Positions 1 to 13,702 of a stretch of DNA of 64,000 nt are shown here, piece by piece. This DNA comes from Chaetorhynchus papuensis (Eukaryota; Chordata; Aves; Passeriformes; Rhipiduridae): the NCBI GenBank assembly GCA_013396525.1, contig VWYX01000837.1:186001-250000 (forward strand), given 5' to 3'. The position numbers were made by a program, and so were the translations under genes. How positions within the stretch are numbered: the first letter of the stretch is position 1; the number at the start of each line of letters is the position of its first letter. The notes under the pieces were generated by a model that saw only the letters and a list, made by a program, of their open reading frames with translations, searched no databases and was not told where the DNA came from.

Positions 1-3000
1 GCAACTACATGTTTTTCTTGCCTACAATGATATTACTAAACACTGATCACTTTTCAGCTTTCTAAATTAAGCAGTGGGATAAACAGCAATCTGGTTTTCT
101 CAAAATATTGCTACGTGTTGTCACATCCTGAGATGACAACAGGATATGTGACACTATGGAGGAGCTCTGTGCATGCAGTTTGCATGTTTCAATATGCTTC
201 ACAAGTAGAAGTAATAAATTGCCGAATTCCTCACCAACACTGCCAAGCAGACAGGATTTAAGGAGGAGAACATAATAGTGTGATTCAGGAGTGCCTTTGA
301 TCATGGGAATCTTAAGCTTTTGAAATATCTTGCAACTGGCTAGCTTAGAATGAAATTTTTAAAGGCTGCAAGGATCTTAAAGCCTTCAAAGGTGTGCTTT
401 CTGTCAAAAATGGCTGTGATCGCTCTGCTGTGTGAGGCTTTACTAACAGGAGAAATGCTTGCCTGGTACGTCAACATTAGCATCTCTGAATGCCAGAAGT
501 GCTGTCAGTAAATGAGTTTAAATGCCCATTGAGCTCTGTAGCCCTGCTAGGACCCCATCAGTGCAGCTACCAGACAGTATGTTGAGGTAGATGCTGCAAG
601 GGAGAAAGCACAGTTGGCAGACAAGACTCTGTCCAACACTGAATATCTGTTTGGAGTCAGACACAGCATAGGCAGGGACATAATTAAGTCTGAATTAGGC
701 ATTTCTTAAAATGTTTCCCTGTGTTTTTAACCAAGCAGAAAGTAAAGCCTTCATTTTCCAATAGTTTTAATATGATCAGAAACAACACTCCAAAAATCTC
801 CACCAAAACATCAGAGGAATCCAAACACACTCTTCACAAAAGGCAAAGTTGCTGAAAAGGGAACAGAGTAAAATATGCCTTTTTATTAATACAAACTTCT
901 TCTGTGATTAAAATTGTAGCTAGTTTCCCTCTACAAAACCAATTTTGCTTCATCTGCTGTTACTCATGTGAGTGCTCCTTTGACAAAGGATAAAAAATTT
1001 GATGGGAATTTTGCATTGTGGCAGTGCATGAGATTGCATCTCCTTGGCGACACTTCCTGCCCTATTGTGGACTACAGCTGGTGCTCCATTTTAAAAGTTC
1101 TGCCCTTCCTCACATCCCTGCTGATTTTATTACTTTTGTTTCTCTCTGAAGAGAGAGTAGTGCTACAGAATGCAGTAGGTTAGGAATGCATATATTCAAT
1201 GCCACCTCTTAATTTGATCTCATTTTTCTTTAATTATCTCTCCAACTCCAAAACCAAAATATTCCCAGAATTTATACCATTAGACATTCAAATGCTTGTG
1301 CTGATTTTGCAAATAGGTTGAGGGGCTTTTAAATGGAAAAGGAATGAGCTGTTTCACTAGGACAGCTGGAAGTACAGCTAACCCTGTTGCTAATCTGCCT
1401 GTGTCCTGGTCCTACTGCTGATTTGCTCTTGTGGTCTTGGGCACACCCCTTCTTCTCTTCCTCTCTCAGCCTTCCAGGTTTAGGGCCTTGTTAAAATTAT
1501 TTCCCTGGATGGAATTGTTGAAGCCGAAATGCACACTAAGATGAGAATCTGATTTGCAGACTGAAGACATGAATCACTAAGTGTGTTATGCAGGGCTGCT
1601 GTAAGAACTCATTGGGAGGATGTTTTGAGAGGATGCTCTGGAAGAGCTACCTACTCTGGTATCATGATCAGGAGTCTTTATACCTTACAGAAAAAAGTGA
1701 AGTATTGGTATCAGAATCTACTCCAATCCCTCCTGCTTAGTATCTGTCTTTTTCTATATATTATATTAATTTTGTTTGCAAACGGGAGAAATTTTTTAAA
1801 TGTTCATTTTTTTACCCAGGAAAGAATTAACATCGTACAGTTGTACAACAGTGTGACAGAATGGTACAGCATCCTTTGGAATGTGAGACAGCACAGGAAT
1901 TGTGGTCCCTAGGAATATAGGGCACTTGAGGCAAGAATGTCAGACCAAATTCTGTCACCACAAGATATTGTGGGGCAGGAAAATAACACCCAGGATTCCT
2001 GACCAATGCAGATAAAACCATGTAGATGGAGAGTTACAGTCTCAAATAAGTTGGAATATTTATGTTCAAATTCAATTTTTTTCCATATTTGTTAAACAGT
2101 AAGAGTTCCTGGATCTCTTATTTATTCAAGTAAGCAAAATGAAGCACAGAAAGTTATGTGGACTAAAATTCTTGGTACCAAGATGTTCTGTGTAACAACC
2201 TTCACAAGATTGAAGCTCTCACCTTGTGCAGCTTTGCAAGAGTGCAACGTGAGGAAAACATGCCAAACACTGCTGCACCCAGAAGGAGACAGACCTTCAG
2301 AGCCTTTCAGCCTTGATTTGCTGAATAACAGAAGAATATGGATGTAAAGAGAGCAGGGAGCCATTTCCACAGAGGTTTCTGTCTAGAGAGCAAGAGTGGA
2401 GGGCACGATGCAGTGTAAGCATCATACAAAATACTTTAGCTCTGACTATAGATAAATGGATTTTATCATTGTTTTTATAATCATCAGTGGTGTTACAATC
2501 ATTTTATCCTTGGTGTTAATCATCAGTGGTGTTACAGCCATAATTGTCTAAAGACAGAAATGAGGCAAGGCTTTAGGAAAAAGAAATCTCTTCCATTAGG
2601 TGTCCATACAGAGCAGCTTCCAGGTGCATGGATCTTTTCCTCATACTTCTGTAACAGGGTAGAACCATTACCCACTGCAGCAAGGGCTGGAGCCCTGACA
2701 GCTGCTGGCTAGTGGGGAACATCCTCTTTTGGTGAGGCCACCTTTCCTCCACGAAGAGGAGGAAACAGCAAATGGACAGGGTCAGGAGTCTTCCATTCTA
2801 AAGGAAACTAAAGCTCTTTACTTGGAAAGCTGCTAAAAGCCAGGATGTATGCTTTATTAAAAATAACTTACATTTTAAAAATTTTAAAAAATCTTAGGAG
2901 ATTTTTGTTTACAGTGGCTATGTAGTTTAGTGTAATTGTTTAAGCAGTCTATCACCACAAAATCATATTGTTTTGGTTTGGGAAATGCTATTTCCTGTTC

Positions 3001-5189
3001 TAGAAAACGACTGCTATCTTTTTCAATCATTAGCAAATCACTGCCTTACCACACCTTCCCCGTCTGGCTTTTCAACAACTGATTGGTTGCAAACTACCTT
3101 ATGATGCAGTGGGAAACTTGCTGGCACACAAAAACACGTGGAGTACTGTTTTCATGATACAAGAGGGAAAATATTCTGAATTCATTATTGATTTTGTTAC
3201 ATTAGACCTGAGATCACACTACGTTAATTCTCTCTCTTTCATTTTCTTTTTTTTTTAATTTCAGCTTTTGCTCAGGACTGTCACTTTATTGCAACTTTGA
3301 GAAGTGTCTGGATGCTTCTTTCGGTGAACTGATCTTTCTAAATGATCTATTTTAATACTATTCTTCCTTTCCTTGGCAATATTCACTATTTGATGTTACC
3401 TTTAATAATATACTGAAAGTTTTAATAGCAAAGGCAATTGGTCAGTGTAAACATGGCCATGGTATTTAACCTGGTTCCATGTTCTGTATAAAATATTCTT
3501 ACCAGAAGAAGGAATCTTACTCATTTTTTTTCTCATTCTCCTTTTAAAGAACTAGTGCATTTTTAAGTACATCTTAAATAAGTTTGTAATTTTTGGCATC
3601 TTAAGGTGCCAGAGCAGAGAAATGAACCATAAATGAGAAACATCAAAAGTAGCTCAGAAATTTTTTTTTAATATTAAAGCGATGAATCACAGGCCAAATT
3701 AACAAGTAAAGGAATCTGCCTATAATGAAATCTTTTTTTCTAACATAACACTTCATTATAAAGGGAGTTTTTCTATAATAGTAGCAAGTGTAATTACATT
3801 TTTATATATAATTAGGACATTATTATCATTTCACCATATCAAAGTTCATTATAAGACATCTTCAATGCATTTTTCATAGAGCAAAAATAAAAGGAGAACA
3901 GGGGTCCTTCAATTAGACTGGTATAAGGACATCCACAGAGACTGAGGGAAGCTGATCAAACAGCTTAGCCCAAAAGGGACCAGGTAGAAACTCAGTGCTG
4001 CTCTGGCACAGGGAAGTTGTGTTTTTACATATCCTACTTGTTATTAATTATACTCTTCACCCTTCTCATCTACCACTACATTGTTTGAGAGACAAAAATG
4101 CTTTTAAAGTTGTAAACTAACTGAATATGGAAGATATGAAATACCTGTATTCTATGAATTTGAGTCTTGAGATCTCCTCTGCCTTCCTGTGCATGAGGCT
4201 GTCATGTCCAGGAAGGTACATCTCTGCCACCAGAAGGACATTGCAGATGGAATGCATGGGAGGTGATCCATTTTCTAGATTAATTTCAAAGTGTTTAGGT
4301 TCTCTTTGTTTTCTAGTTTGAAAAACAATTGGACCCTTTCCTCTTTCAAAAATCCCTTTCTTCCTGAGTAAGGTGAGGATTAAGGAGCTACTGAGAACTG
4401 GCACAAGAACAGTCAAATATCATGTTAATTATTAGTTTCTCTATTCTTTAACACTGATAAAACTATGCATAGTTTGATTAAGCCCCACTTACTTTCCTAC
4501 TCCTGTAGGATTTTGTTTACTGATTCACCCATACACACAAATCCCTGTATGCTTTTCTAATCAGCATAATAGGTGTGTTCTCTTGCTCCTTCAAAATGCA
4601 TGTTAAATCTCTCTGGCAGAGCTATGGGCTGAACAGTGTTTAATTCTGAATTAACATTAGGCTGAGGGTATTACATCCCATTTATTTATTGGTCTAGAAG
4701 TGGGAGATAGGTAGGTTAAATCACAAATTGAGTAGGCAATTGAGTATTTCCAGTCTTGTTTCAAGCAATATATTTCAGGCCTGCATTTTGGAGAGTACTT
4801 CATTTCTCTGTCTGGCAGAGGCTGGAGGTGAAACCCCATCCCACACTGCCAACAGCCCTGACTGCCCACAGCCCTTCTACCCCAAGCTGCCAGGCAAATG
4901 CATCAGTCCTGCAGGGCTGAGAACAAGCTCAATCCTTTAGAGCAGTAGCATAAGGCAGGTATTACATGCCTAAATTAAAACAGATTTTCTTATGTTTCAG
5001 TTCTTCACTTTTTCACTGTCTCCTTTATTTTTTCTCCTAGCAACTTTCCTTAATTGTTTCCATTTAGCTTAGGATTATCTCCTGTTTGCTTGTTTTCCTC
5101 TTCTCACCTCCTCTGGACTTAAAACCCTTCTACATAACCAACTATAGCCAATTATATAATCCCCCCTGACTTTGCCAGATATCACCAGG
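1..5189. other. Gene-free intergenic or intronic DNA
   Basis: I see no convincing exon, RNA gene or transposon here. The sequence is AT-rich with scattered A and T runs. Open frames are short, overlap on both strands and lack flanking splice signals in matching phase. A polypyrimidine tract with AG near 3240-3265 looks like a splice acceptor, but the frame behind it closes after about 20 codons and leads to no donor. The only repeat noticed is the spaced direct repeat at 2479-2536. Confidence 0.6.
2479..2536. repeat. Spaced 19-bp direct repeat
   Basis: The 19-bp unit AATCATCAGTGGTGTTACA occurs at 2479-2497 and exactly again at 2518-2536, so the units are offset by 39 bp. It looks like a small local duplication. 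No transposon signature flanks it. Confidence 0.7.
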
Positions 5190-5214
5190 ATTTTTGTCCT
5201 GTCAGGACAAAAAT
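5190..5214. repeat. Perfect 25-bp palindrome (12-bp arms)
   Basis: ATTTTTGTCCTG at 5190-5201 is followed by a single T at 5202 and its exact reverse complement CAGGACAAAAAT at 5203-5214. The arms are 12 bp with a one-base centre. It could extrude as a cruciform or be the footprint of a small inverted duplication. No transcription signal is attached. Confidence 0.85.
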
Positions 5215-7373
5215 TAAACTAGTTCAACTGTTAAAAAATGGGGTAGCATTTTTAGGGATCTGCCAGCTCTCTCCCAAAAAGAAGAAAAGACTGAGATGGC
5301 AAGAAAGGGATGACAAAATCTGCAGATCACCTATGTGCCCATGTAGACAACTTCTATAAGTAACCACAGGTCTCCACTAACCTCACAGTTGTCTTTGAGG
5401 CTCTCTGCAACAGCATAAATGACTTTTTAAAGGTCTAGAAGGAAAAGGATGTGGGGGCCTCAGCTTCAAGTTATGTTGCATCTTTTAGTCTGACACAAGG
5501 GCTGCTGAAGGCCACTGTAAAGCTTTTAAATTCCTGATGCTTATTTCAAAAATACAGAGAGACTCCCTTCCTTATTTACCAAATCAGCAAAGACAAAATC
5601 ATGAAAATGTTGCCTGCTATGTAGTGCCATGTGAGTGAGGTTTGGATGATTTAGGGAATTAAAAACTGGTGAACTAAATATATTTTATTTACTAAGGGAC
5701 TTCTTTTAACTGCTCAAAAGAAGGAAAGCATGTCACTTCATCTTAACAGTACCTGGTAAAAATCAGGCTAATTACCATTTTCAATGTATATCATAATGTA
5801 TATGTATATAATGTATGGTAATGTATATCATAGCATATAGAGAGCCAGAAGTTACACAAATTTCCTGTTTTATTAATCACATGGAGCTCAATTATTTTGT
5901 TGCACTCACAGCCAGGAAAAAAATGGTGACGTGGAAAACTCCCAAGCTTCCTAAACTCCTGCTGTGCCTTCTCTCCACAACACTCTTTCCCTTGCAGAGT
6001 GGCTTCATTTCTTTGAAAAGATAAAATACTAATTTTTAGAGAAAAAAAAGACATAAAAATGATTTGGTAAGGAGCAAGAATGTGTTAAACCAACTATGAG
6101 AGGAGGAAGATGAATCTTCCACATCATTATATTCCTTTACTTCTGAGAGAGCAAGGCAACAGATGATGTTTATGATAAGTCCATGAAGTGTTTGTAACTG
6201 GATGACGTGAGGCTCTGCTGCAGCCTGGGCAGCTGAAGCCAAATAATCCCATTACTGTAATGCTGCTCCTCACTGCAGGGCCAATTCCCCAGGTTCATCA
6301 AAGCACTGGCCATGGCTGCAGGATTCCACCTTGGAGTGATCGTCATCTGGAAAGCCCAGAGAATGAGCAAAGCAGGTTCTTGTCTGTTTGAAAGACTGTA
6401 GGTGTACCCATGACCACTCACCACTGCAGAGCCTGACATTCAAAGTATTTATGCAGCAGCTGTTTGGCCTTTGACCTTTTCCATTAAAGATTTTTTTTGC
6501 ACTCACATAGATACCTGGTGGCAGCACTGTGAATTTCTTGTGCAGGAGTGCTGAGCTAGAGGAAATCAAATCTCAAAGACCTCAGTAAGATGCTGAGAGT
6601 CCAGTTTCTTGCACTGAAACTTTTAACACTTGGACTTCTACTTGATATAATTTGAGTTTAGTTTTCTCTGACAATGAGCATTGACACAACTCTTCTTAGC
6701 TGCACTTGGGAGAGGCCAATATCTTTTAGACAAAGAAGGAGCATAGGAGGAGAACAGAAAGAGAAAATATAGACCTGGGCATCCAAAATGCAAGGGACCT
6801 AAAATGAAGACCAATAAAAATATTTAGGCAAAACTTCTGTCTTGATTTGTCCTCTCTGTAAAGTAAGGATGTTAACAGCTACATCCCTCAAAAACAGTTT
6901 TTAGGAATTTTAGTATTTATTGAAGTCCTGAAGAAATCTTGTCTCTTTAATTAAGTTCTTGGGAAGAAAATGAGTTTGTTGTTAACGCGATTCTGTCTGC
7001 CTTTCCTTTTTCTAGAAAGATATTCCTGTCCCCAGTAAAAGATCCATATTGCACTTGCAATGTGGCAGGTAGGAAAACAACTTGGAATTTTGCCTAGGGG
7101 AGCTTCTCATACACAAATATTAACACAGCTCTCTGCAAACTTTGGCAGGTATCCATGATTTTTTTTTATACTTACATCATATTCTGGAATTTTTCTTTAT
7201 GACCAAGAGTTTTAGAAAAAAAAATATTTCAACAAAAGTATGATTGTCTTGAGCTGGATGAACTTTTCATGAACCTTGATTTGGAGGTACAAGCCTGTAG
7301 TTCTTCCTATTGCCACAATTCCTCGTGTATCCATCCTCAGGAGCTACTCTGTGCAGGGAGGGTAGGATGGATA
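5215..7373. other. Gene-free DNA
   Basis: No supported gene. A 53-bp segment with a good acceptor (AG at 7014-7015) and a GT donor at 7069 resembles a small exon. Its end phase does not fit the exon-like segment at 7692-7829, so it is not called. Confidence 0.5.
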
Positions 7374-7437
7374 TGGGAAAGGAGCAGTGTGGAGCACCAT
7401 CATTGTGGGAAAGGAGCAGTGTGGAGCACCATCATTG
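7374..7437. repeat. Tandem duplication of a 32-bp unit
   Basis: The unit beginning TGGGAAAGGAGCAG at 7374-7405 is repeated exactly and directly adjacent at 7406-7437. Identity of the copies suggests a recent slippage duplication or a polymorphic two-copy minisatellite. Confidence 0.9.
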
Positions 7438-7691
7438 TTTTGTCCACTAACTGAACCTTACTTCTGACATCAATTAAATTTCCATTGCATTCTTTCTTTT
7501 ACTGGCCTTGGTCTGTAGGCAGTCTCAAGTTCAAGTGACTTCTGGTTTTTGGAGGCAAGAAGGTAGCTTTTAAAATCATCTCCTTTCCTAGGAACACATT
7601 TCATCATGAACTGATTGTTTTAAAGTTGACAATAATGTGTTTCTAGTGATTGTTTCTCTTGGGGTGCCCTCTTCTTTCTCTTGCTGCCCAG

Positions 7692-7829
7692 TACAGCCAA
7701 TCCACCAGTGCGCAGACAGTGAGGCATTTCTCAGAAGGTTCCCAAACATGCTACAAATGCATTTGCTATTGTTATATCTATGAATCCTCACCCAGGTTTC
7801 GACCACCTGAATTGCTCTACAAGTGCAAG
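7692..7829 (+). CDS. Possible internal exon of an unrecognised cysteine-rich protein
   Basis: This 138-bp segment is exactly 46 codons. It is preceded by a pyrimidine-rich tract ending in CCCAG and followed by a strong donor (AAG then GTATGC). Only one of its three frames is open. That frame has a cysteine cluster, TCYKCICYCYIY, followed by an Arg/Pro-containing stretch, and both ends are phase 0. It joins in phase to 10126-10233. I recognise no family, and no first exon or signal peptide was found upstream, so the gene model is incomplete. The same frame stays open for 122 codons through the introns, which weakens the evidence. It may be a chance exon or a fossil. Confidence 0.25.
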
Positions 7830-7837
7830 GTATGCGT

Positions 7838-10125
7838 TGCCTCAACCATTATAATAGGACAGACAATCCAAAACACAGAAGAAGAAATAAAATTAGTCAA
7901 AGCAAAATACTCACTTTGGAACAAAGCTATTGGAAGATTACTGAGAGGTAATTCAAGGACTGTGATATCTATCCGATATGTACTAGAGCTAAATAAAATG
8001 ATTCACCAGATGCACTAAATGTTATCAGTATAAGCAAGTGGAAAAACTTAGTGAAGAGACACAGTCCTTGATTTGGATAAGCAGCATGACATCTGGTTAA
8101 AAAATGACAAAATCCATTTGCATAGAGCAATTCATTTGTATAGGATGGTACCGAGATAAGCTCAGTAACAGACTCCTGCAATTGAGGAAATCATATCTGA
8201 ATTGACTGGATGTCTCACAACCAGACAATTTTGCATTAAACAAGCAATTGTTTACCTTAATCTCCACACTGCAGAGTATAAATGGAAGGCTGAGAGACAA
8301 TGTGGATTAAATTTTCTGTAGAAGAATATTAATGCTGCCAGCCAAATGTGCTAAGAAGGCTCCTTGAGATAAGTATCCTGGTGATCAGCATGTTCAGGTC
8401 TAATAATTTGAAGTTAGGAGAAACTCCAGGTAGATCATGTCTGCAACAACCTTTTGCTCTATGAGCAAGCTAGGGAAGCATAACTGAAATAAGGGAAAAA
8501 CAAGAGAAGCAATGACTGCCAACAGTGTTACACAGGGGTCACTTGCTCTCTGTTAGAAGTATTCCCTAAACCTGGAAAGGCTAAGGGAACACGACAGCCA
8601 CCCACACATGAAGTATGCCTCCTTCCTAGGGAGGAAAAGCAGACTGAGAGATGTTTAATATCCATAAGTTTTCTGAACTGAATTGCTCCCAAGCATTTAA
8701 GGTGTGAGTTGAACAAAGATGTAATGTGGACACAAGTGCTTCAGGTTGGTGCATGCTGTATGTCACCCTGGAGCAGGTGACCGGCTGTTCCATGCACAAA
8801 TGCTGGATTCAGAAGGTAGGGACAGACAAAAAACATGATGCCAATGAGAAAGTGTCTGGAACATTGCTACTCCAAAAATGACACCAGGCAGCTTTCATAT
8901 CAAAACTGCTGTTATCAACAGAATGCAAATTATGAAAGTAATGAATTGGCTTTTTAATACAAAATTTGGTCATTTCAATTTTGCTGTTTGACGGTTGCAA
9001 ATCAATTTGAAAATGAGTGTGACTGTCAGAACTTTTCTTAAAACCAGTAGCAGGTGGCATCAAATGCATCAGTTGAAATATCTATATTACCTTCCTGCCC
9101 CAATTTAGATTAATCCAACAAGGAAAAGATTATGAAAACAGCAGAATTACAATATTGTAGTAAAATACGTCAAAAATTTTCGATCTGCAAGAAATACAAA
9201 AAATGTATAAAGTCTCCAAATCCGTCAACAGACAGTTTTAAAAGCAGCTGGGAACATCCAAAGATGAAAACAACAACAAACTACTAAATGTTTGTTGATC
9301 TGTCAGTCTGGCCAAACATCAGGAGCAAAGGACCCCACATACACAGTGAGTTCAAAGAATAAGAATTATCCTGGCAGCTCCTTCTAATTCCCAGGCCATT
9401 GAAAACCTGATCTCTGAAAAACAAAAACGGCTCTGAGATAGAAGTGTGAGTGCTCTGGAGTCAGCACATGCTGGCCAGACATCACCCAGGTTAGCAGTCC
9501 CAAGAAGGGAGCTTTCCCATGACCAAAGCAAAAGCTGCCAAACCTGTGTTTCATTCTGATGTGCTATGTATAGGACAAATAAGACAGCAGAGAAAAAAGG
9601 AATCAGCCACAAAGTGTGTGAGGTGTTGTATCTAAAAAGGAGGACTGGGCAAATTATTTCACTGTCTCTTTGCAACCTTGCCTTCAGTAAGAAATGTTTG
9701 GTTCTCCCCTGTAAGACTGTTTGTGTATATTTTATCATAACTATAGATTTGTAATTATCATCATCCATGGAGCCAAGCTGGCACTTCCTAATTACAATTT
9801 TTCCCCCCAGTTATCTGAACAAGTGTGGCAGTGCTGTTTAGATTAGGTTTGCTCTGTTTCACCAGGATATTTTAGAACAATGTGATTATGCATAGTTGCA
9901 CCTAGCTACTACTATCATGACAAGTACAGAAGTTAAATTATGAAGCAAACGTAAGCTTTGAAGAAATTTTTATTTAATCTGTATTCCCCTGTTTCATCTG
10001 CTCATCCATCCAGCACAATCTGCATCATTATTAACCACACCATATTTCTAAAAAAGGAGTATAAAAAGTAAGACATCTGTGTTATAGCATTAATATATTC
10101 AAAGGTTTTTACTTTCATCTTCCAG
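7838..10125. other. AT-rich DNA, possible intron
   Basis: If the two cysteine-rich segments on either side belong together, this is the intron between them, starting with GTATGC at 7830 and ending in TCTTCCAG at 10125. No transposon or RNA gene was recognised. The 138-codon minus-strand frame at 9352-9768 has no homology that I can see and is treated as chance. Confidence 0.35.
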
Positions 10126-10233
10126 ACATTAACACTATGTAAGTGCAGTGTAGGCGCAACTTACAGCATCGATGAGATACCACGAGAAAAACGTACTAAG
10201 TGTCAAAAAAGAAGGAAAAGAAGATACAAGTAG
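10126..10233 (+). CDS. Possible terminal exon with basic C-terminus
   Basis: An acceptor (TTTCATCTTCCAG) opens a phase-0 frame of 35 codons ending in TAG at 10231-10233. The other two frames stop within the first few codons. The peptide begins TLTLCKCSVGATYSIDEIP and ends in a strongly basic tail (CQKRRKRRYK). Cys-x-Cys followed by a Lys/Arg-rich tail recalls secreted growth factors or cytokines that bind heparin, but this is only a compositional resemblance. No AATAAA lies close downstream. It pairs in phase with 7692-7829. Without an upstream exon the call stays tentative. Confidence 0.25.
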   Translation, partial: TLTLCKCSVGATYSIDEIPREKRTKCQKRRKRRYK

Positions 10234-13200
10234 ACCGAGTATTATGTAAAAAGAGGACTTTTATTCATAAATAGAGCACTTTTGCCTATTGCTCCCATAT
10301 ACATTTATTTCTAATTGCTACCACAATTTTTAAGGCACTGAGGCAAGCCTCCAGCAGTGTGCTGAAGGTGTGTTTGTGCTGTTATGCCCTCTGGCTTTGC
10401 TGCCAGCCTATTCCCTTAGATCAGAGCCAGAAGGCAGACTGTTTTCGAATACCGATCACCTCACCCGGACCTAATCCTTTGAGTTCTCTTTGGCATCTAT
10501 TCCTTCTGCCAGTTTCCTCTTCTGTTCCTCTCTTTTCTTCTGAAGTTGACAACAAAGACATCCTCAGGGCCCTCCTTGATGTAAGACCACTCTTGATGTT
10601 GTTACAGTGTGGTTTTTTTTTTTTTGTACCCTAAAGTTGTGCTACTTTTATATTCAGCTAGCACAATATTTGCACACCAGAAGATAAAGAAAATGAGAAT
10701 ATGTTACACAGAATGATAGTTTCTTTTTTATTCGTACACCTAGGCCCTTTCAGTGGAAACCTTTCTTTTCTTTTTCTGTCATTCATCTACATACCTGATC
10801 AAGAACCTAAAGGTATCTTTTTACAGGCTGTGCTGCTTATATACCTTAAATTGGCCTGACCTGCCACTTTTAATTTTAAAAAGATGGCTGTATGGGATGT
10901 GGATGAATATGGAATTTCTATGAAGCACAAAACTTTTGAACGGTTCCTGTCCTCTGTGATAGTGAGTTTTAAAAGGGAAATCTCCAAAGAGCTAATTAGT
11001 AGACAAGTAGAGCTCAGGCTGAACAAAGCTGAAAAGATAGCAGATAACTAAAAGGACCTGGCCATAGCTGACAAAAATCAAAGCACTGACAGAGAGCTGG
11101 CAGTAACCTTGGGCTGCTAACTGACAGGGACAATAAAAAAAGCCTCTGAGTGTGGCACAGAGTGACAGCCACAACCAGAGGCTCTCTGAAGAGCCTGAAA
11201 CCTCCACCAAAACAAAGATATAATCTTCCGCCTGGCAGCACCATGCATTTTCCCTCCCATTCCAAACTGGGCAAATTGGAGCTTGTCTAAATAATTCTGC
11301 TGCATGAATGTGAGCCAAGAATGGAAATGTCCAAGACTGGTGTGCAAAGTTTAGTGGCAAACCTATGGTCTGGGGGGACAAGTCTGCAAAAAATGTAAGT
11401 TTGATTGGGGGGCAGTGAAGGTTTCTTTGCTTACTCTGACACTTTTGCTGGAGCAGCCACAGAGTTGCTTGTTTCTTACCCTCTGTAAACCTTCATGAGA
11501 TAAACATTTAGCAGAACCTATGAAAGACATTTAGTCACCATATGCTGAAATGTAATATAAAATGGAAAACAAAATTAGCTTCTCTGCAGTTGGTGGGGCA
11601 GGGGGAATGTTCATTGCTGCATTGTGTTCATAGAGGAAAATGCGCTTGATCTGATTCTAGGAGTCACTTACTAAATGGTAGCAAGGCTTTGCATTTGTAT
11701 GCCCTCCCTGATTGTAAACATTTGCACACTGTGATCAACAACCTGTGAAACCCTGTTCAGCAAATGGTCCCTCACAAACTAAAATATTGAGGAAGTGCAC
11801 ACACTGGACCAGCAACCATGCAAATGAGTTGTACAAAAAAAGCCATGGAAGTCATTTCAAGAGACAGAAGAGATAGTAACTGCAGGGAAACTAAGGCTGC
11901 AGAGAGCATTTGTTGCTTCCGGGGAACAAATCTGAGATTTCTAAAACTTGATTTTCATATCTTGGTGTTCTACCTGAAACCAATTGGTCTTGCATAGAGT
12001 GAAACTGTGACAAACCATTTTCAAAAGTGGCCAGTTCCTTTTATCCTAAATGCTACAGTGAGCATCGACAACCCCCCTGAGTCTTTGATAATTGCAACAC
12101 AATTGCTTGGGAAATCTCTCTTGTTTTCTGGAAGGGATGCAGATGATTTTAATACTAAAGAAGAGCTGAAATTTTCTTTATGGACTTCAGAAAATCTTGA
12201 CAGCTCTTAACAGTCCTTGATTTACCCAGTCCTAAACCTGTCACTGTGGCCCACTCTCTTGGATATGTGTGTTTAACTTGATCTTTCAGCTAAAGGCTCA
12301 GGTATGAACTGTCATGCATGTGTTTGAAGCATTAAATCAGGCTTAGAAGTAATATACACCCCAGATATGCAAGAAAAACTCATATACCTCGGTATTATTA
12401 TTTCAATTTCCTTAAAAGCTTAAAAACATCTAAGTCCCTTTTTCAAAATTAAGACTGCAGTTCAATAGTTTCCATCTATCTGCAAACGAAAGCAAATCCA
12501 AACTCTTAAAGAAATTGGCTTGCAGCTTCTCAGCCTCATAAAAGAGATAACCTTTGCTTATACCTATAATGTACCTTATTATACCTGTAGTTTTACAGCT
12601 TCCAGACTGGGAAATTCTTTATTTTAGAACTGTTGACTATTAATATTTTTGTAAATTTCCCTCATTCTCCTTATCATCTATTTTCATTCTTGGTTTCATA
12701 AGACCAAAATACCCTTTGACTGTGCTGCATTTCTCCTTCTTCTAAACCATGTTCTTCCCTCTTAGTCTTTGACCTGAGCTGTCCCTGTAAGATTCCTTTT
12801 CCCCTTCTTTCATGCTACATGTCTTACAGTCTCTCTTCAACCCTTTGAGTTCTACTTCATGGCTCCCACTTTCTTCTCTGCAGGTGTTCCTTATTCCTTG
12901 CCTACATATATTTCACTTGCACCCCCTACATGGGATAGATTTCCCTTGCCTTTCCCTCAGAAAATAACTTTATTCTTCCAAGTATTTACTCTTTATTCAT
13001 TTTTAGACACAACTCTGTAAATACATATGAACCAGAATGGCAAGAAAGAGCCGGCAACAATATGGCCATCTCCTATCTTTCTCAAACTTCAGTGTTTTCC
13101 TGTTTCACTGCACTGTTAGCAACTGCCCTCCCTTTACAAAAAAGTTCACAGCTTCATCCTCTGTTCTTACACTGATACAGCTGAAAAGCTTTTACAGTCT

Positions 13201-13702
13201 GTTTTTGTTAATCTTCATGCTTTAATTCCTCACTGGCTAAGGGCCTGGTACAGGTTAACCTGCTAGCACATATATATACTAAAAACCTTGTAAATTGCTT
13301 TTGGAAGGTAACACTGTACTGCATTATACTGAATGCATTCAAAATGAATACAGTTTGTAAGGGTGACATTCATTTCTGGTAGCAACTGAAACAAAATTGG
13401 ACCAGTTTAACTGAGATTGACATTAATATATCACTGAGCAGTTAGTTATATCACATGAATTAGATATTACAAATTCAAGAATCATTTGTTACGTTTTTAA
13501 TAAAAATTTTCTTGACATAAGTGAGATAGAGATAAATAGCCAGTCACAAAGATGTCATTTGGTCTCTTGGGGCTATATTGATGATTCCTGCTGAGAAACT
13601 GTAGCAGCAGTTTACCATGCAATAAAATGTGGAACAGGCATCCATGGTTTGTGTAGGGGTCTTTTAGGATTGGTTCCTCTCTTTTTGGTATTGATTTTTA
13701 TG

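Noticed and set aside
3240..3360. Strong polypyrimidine tract with AG suggesting an exon
   Set aside because: The following frame stops after about 20 codons and has no upstream partner or polyadenylation signal.
7016..7068. Exon-like 53-bp segment with good acceptor and donor encoding a DPYCTCNV motif
   Set aside because: Its end phase (one base left over) does not fit the open frame of 7692-7829, and the frame reaches a stop soon after without splicing.
9352..9768. 138-codon minus-strand open frame
   Set aside because: No motif, no splice partner, ordinary composition; likely chance.
10992..11381. Three overlapping minus-strand open frames
   Set aside because: They share the same bases in different frames, so at most one could be real, and none has domain or splice support.
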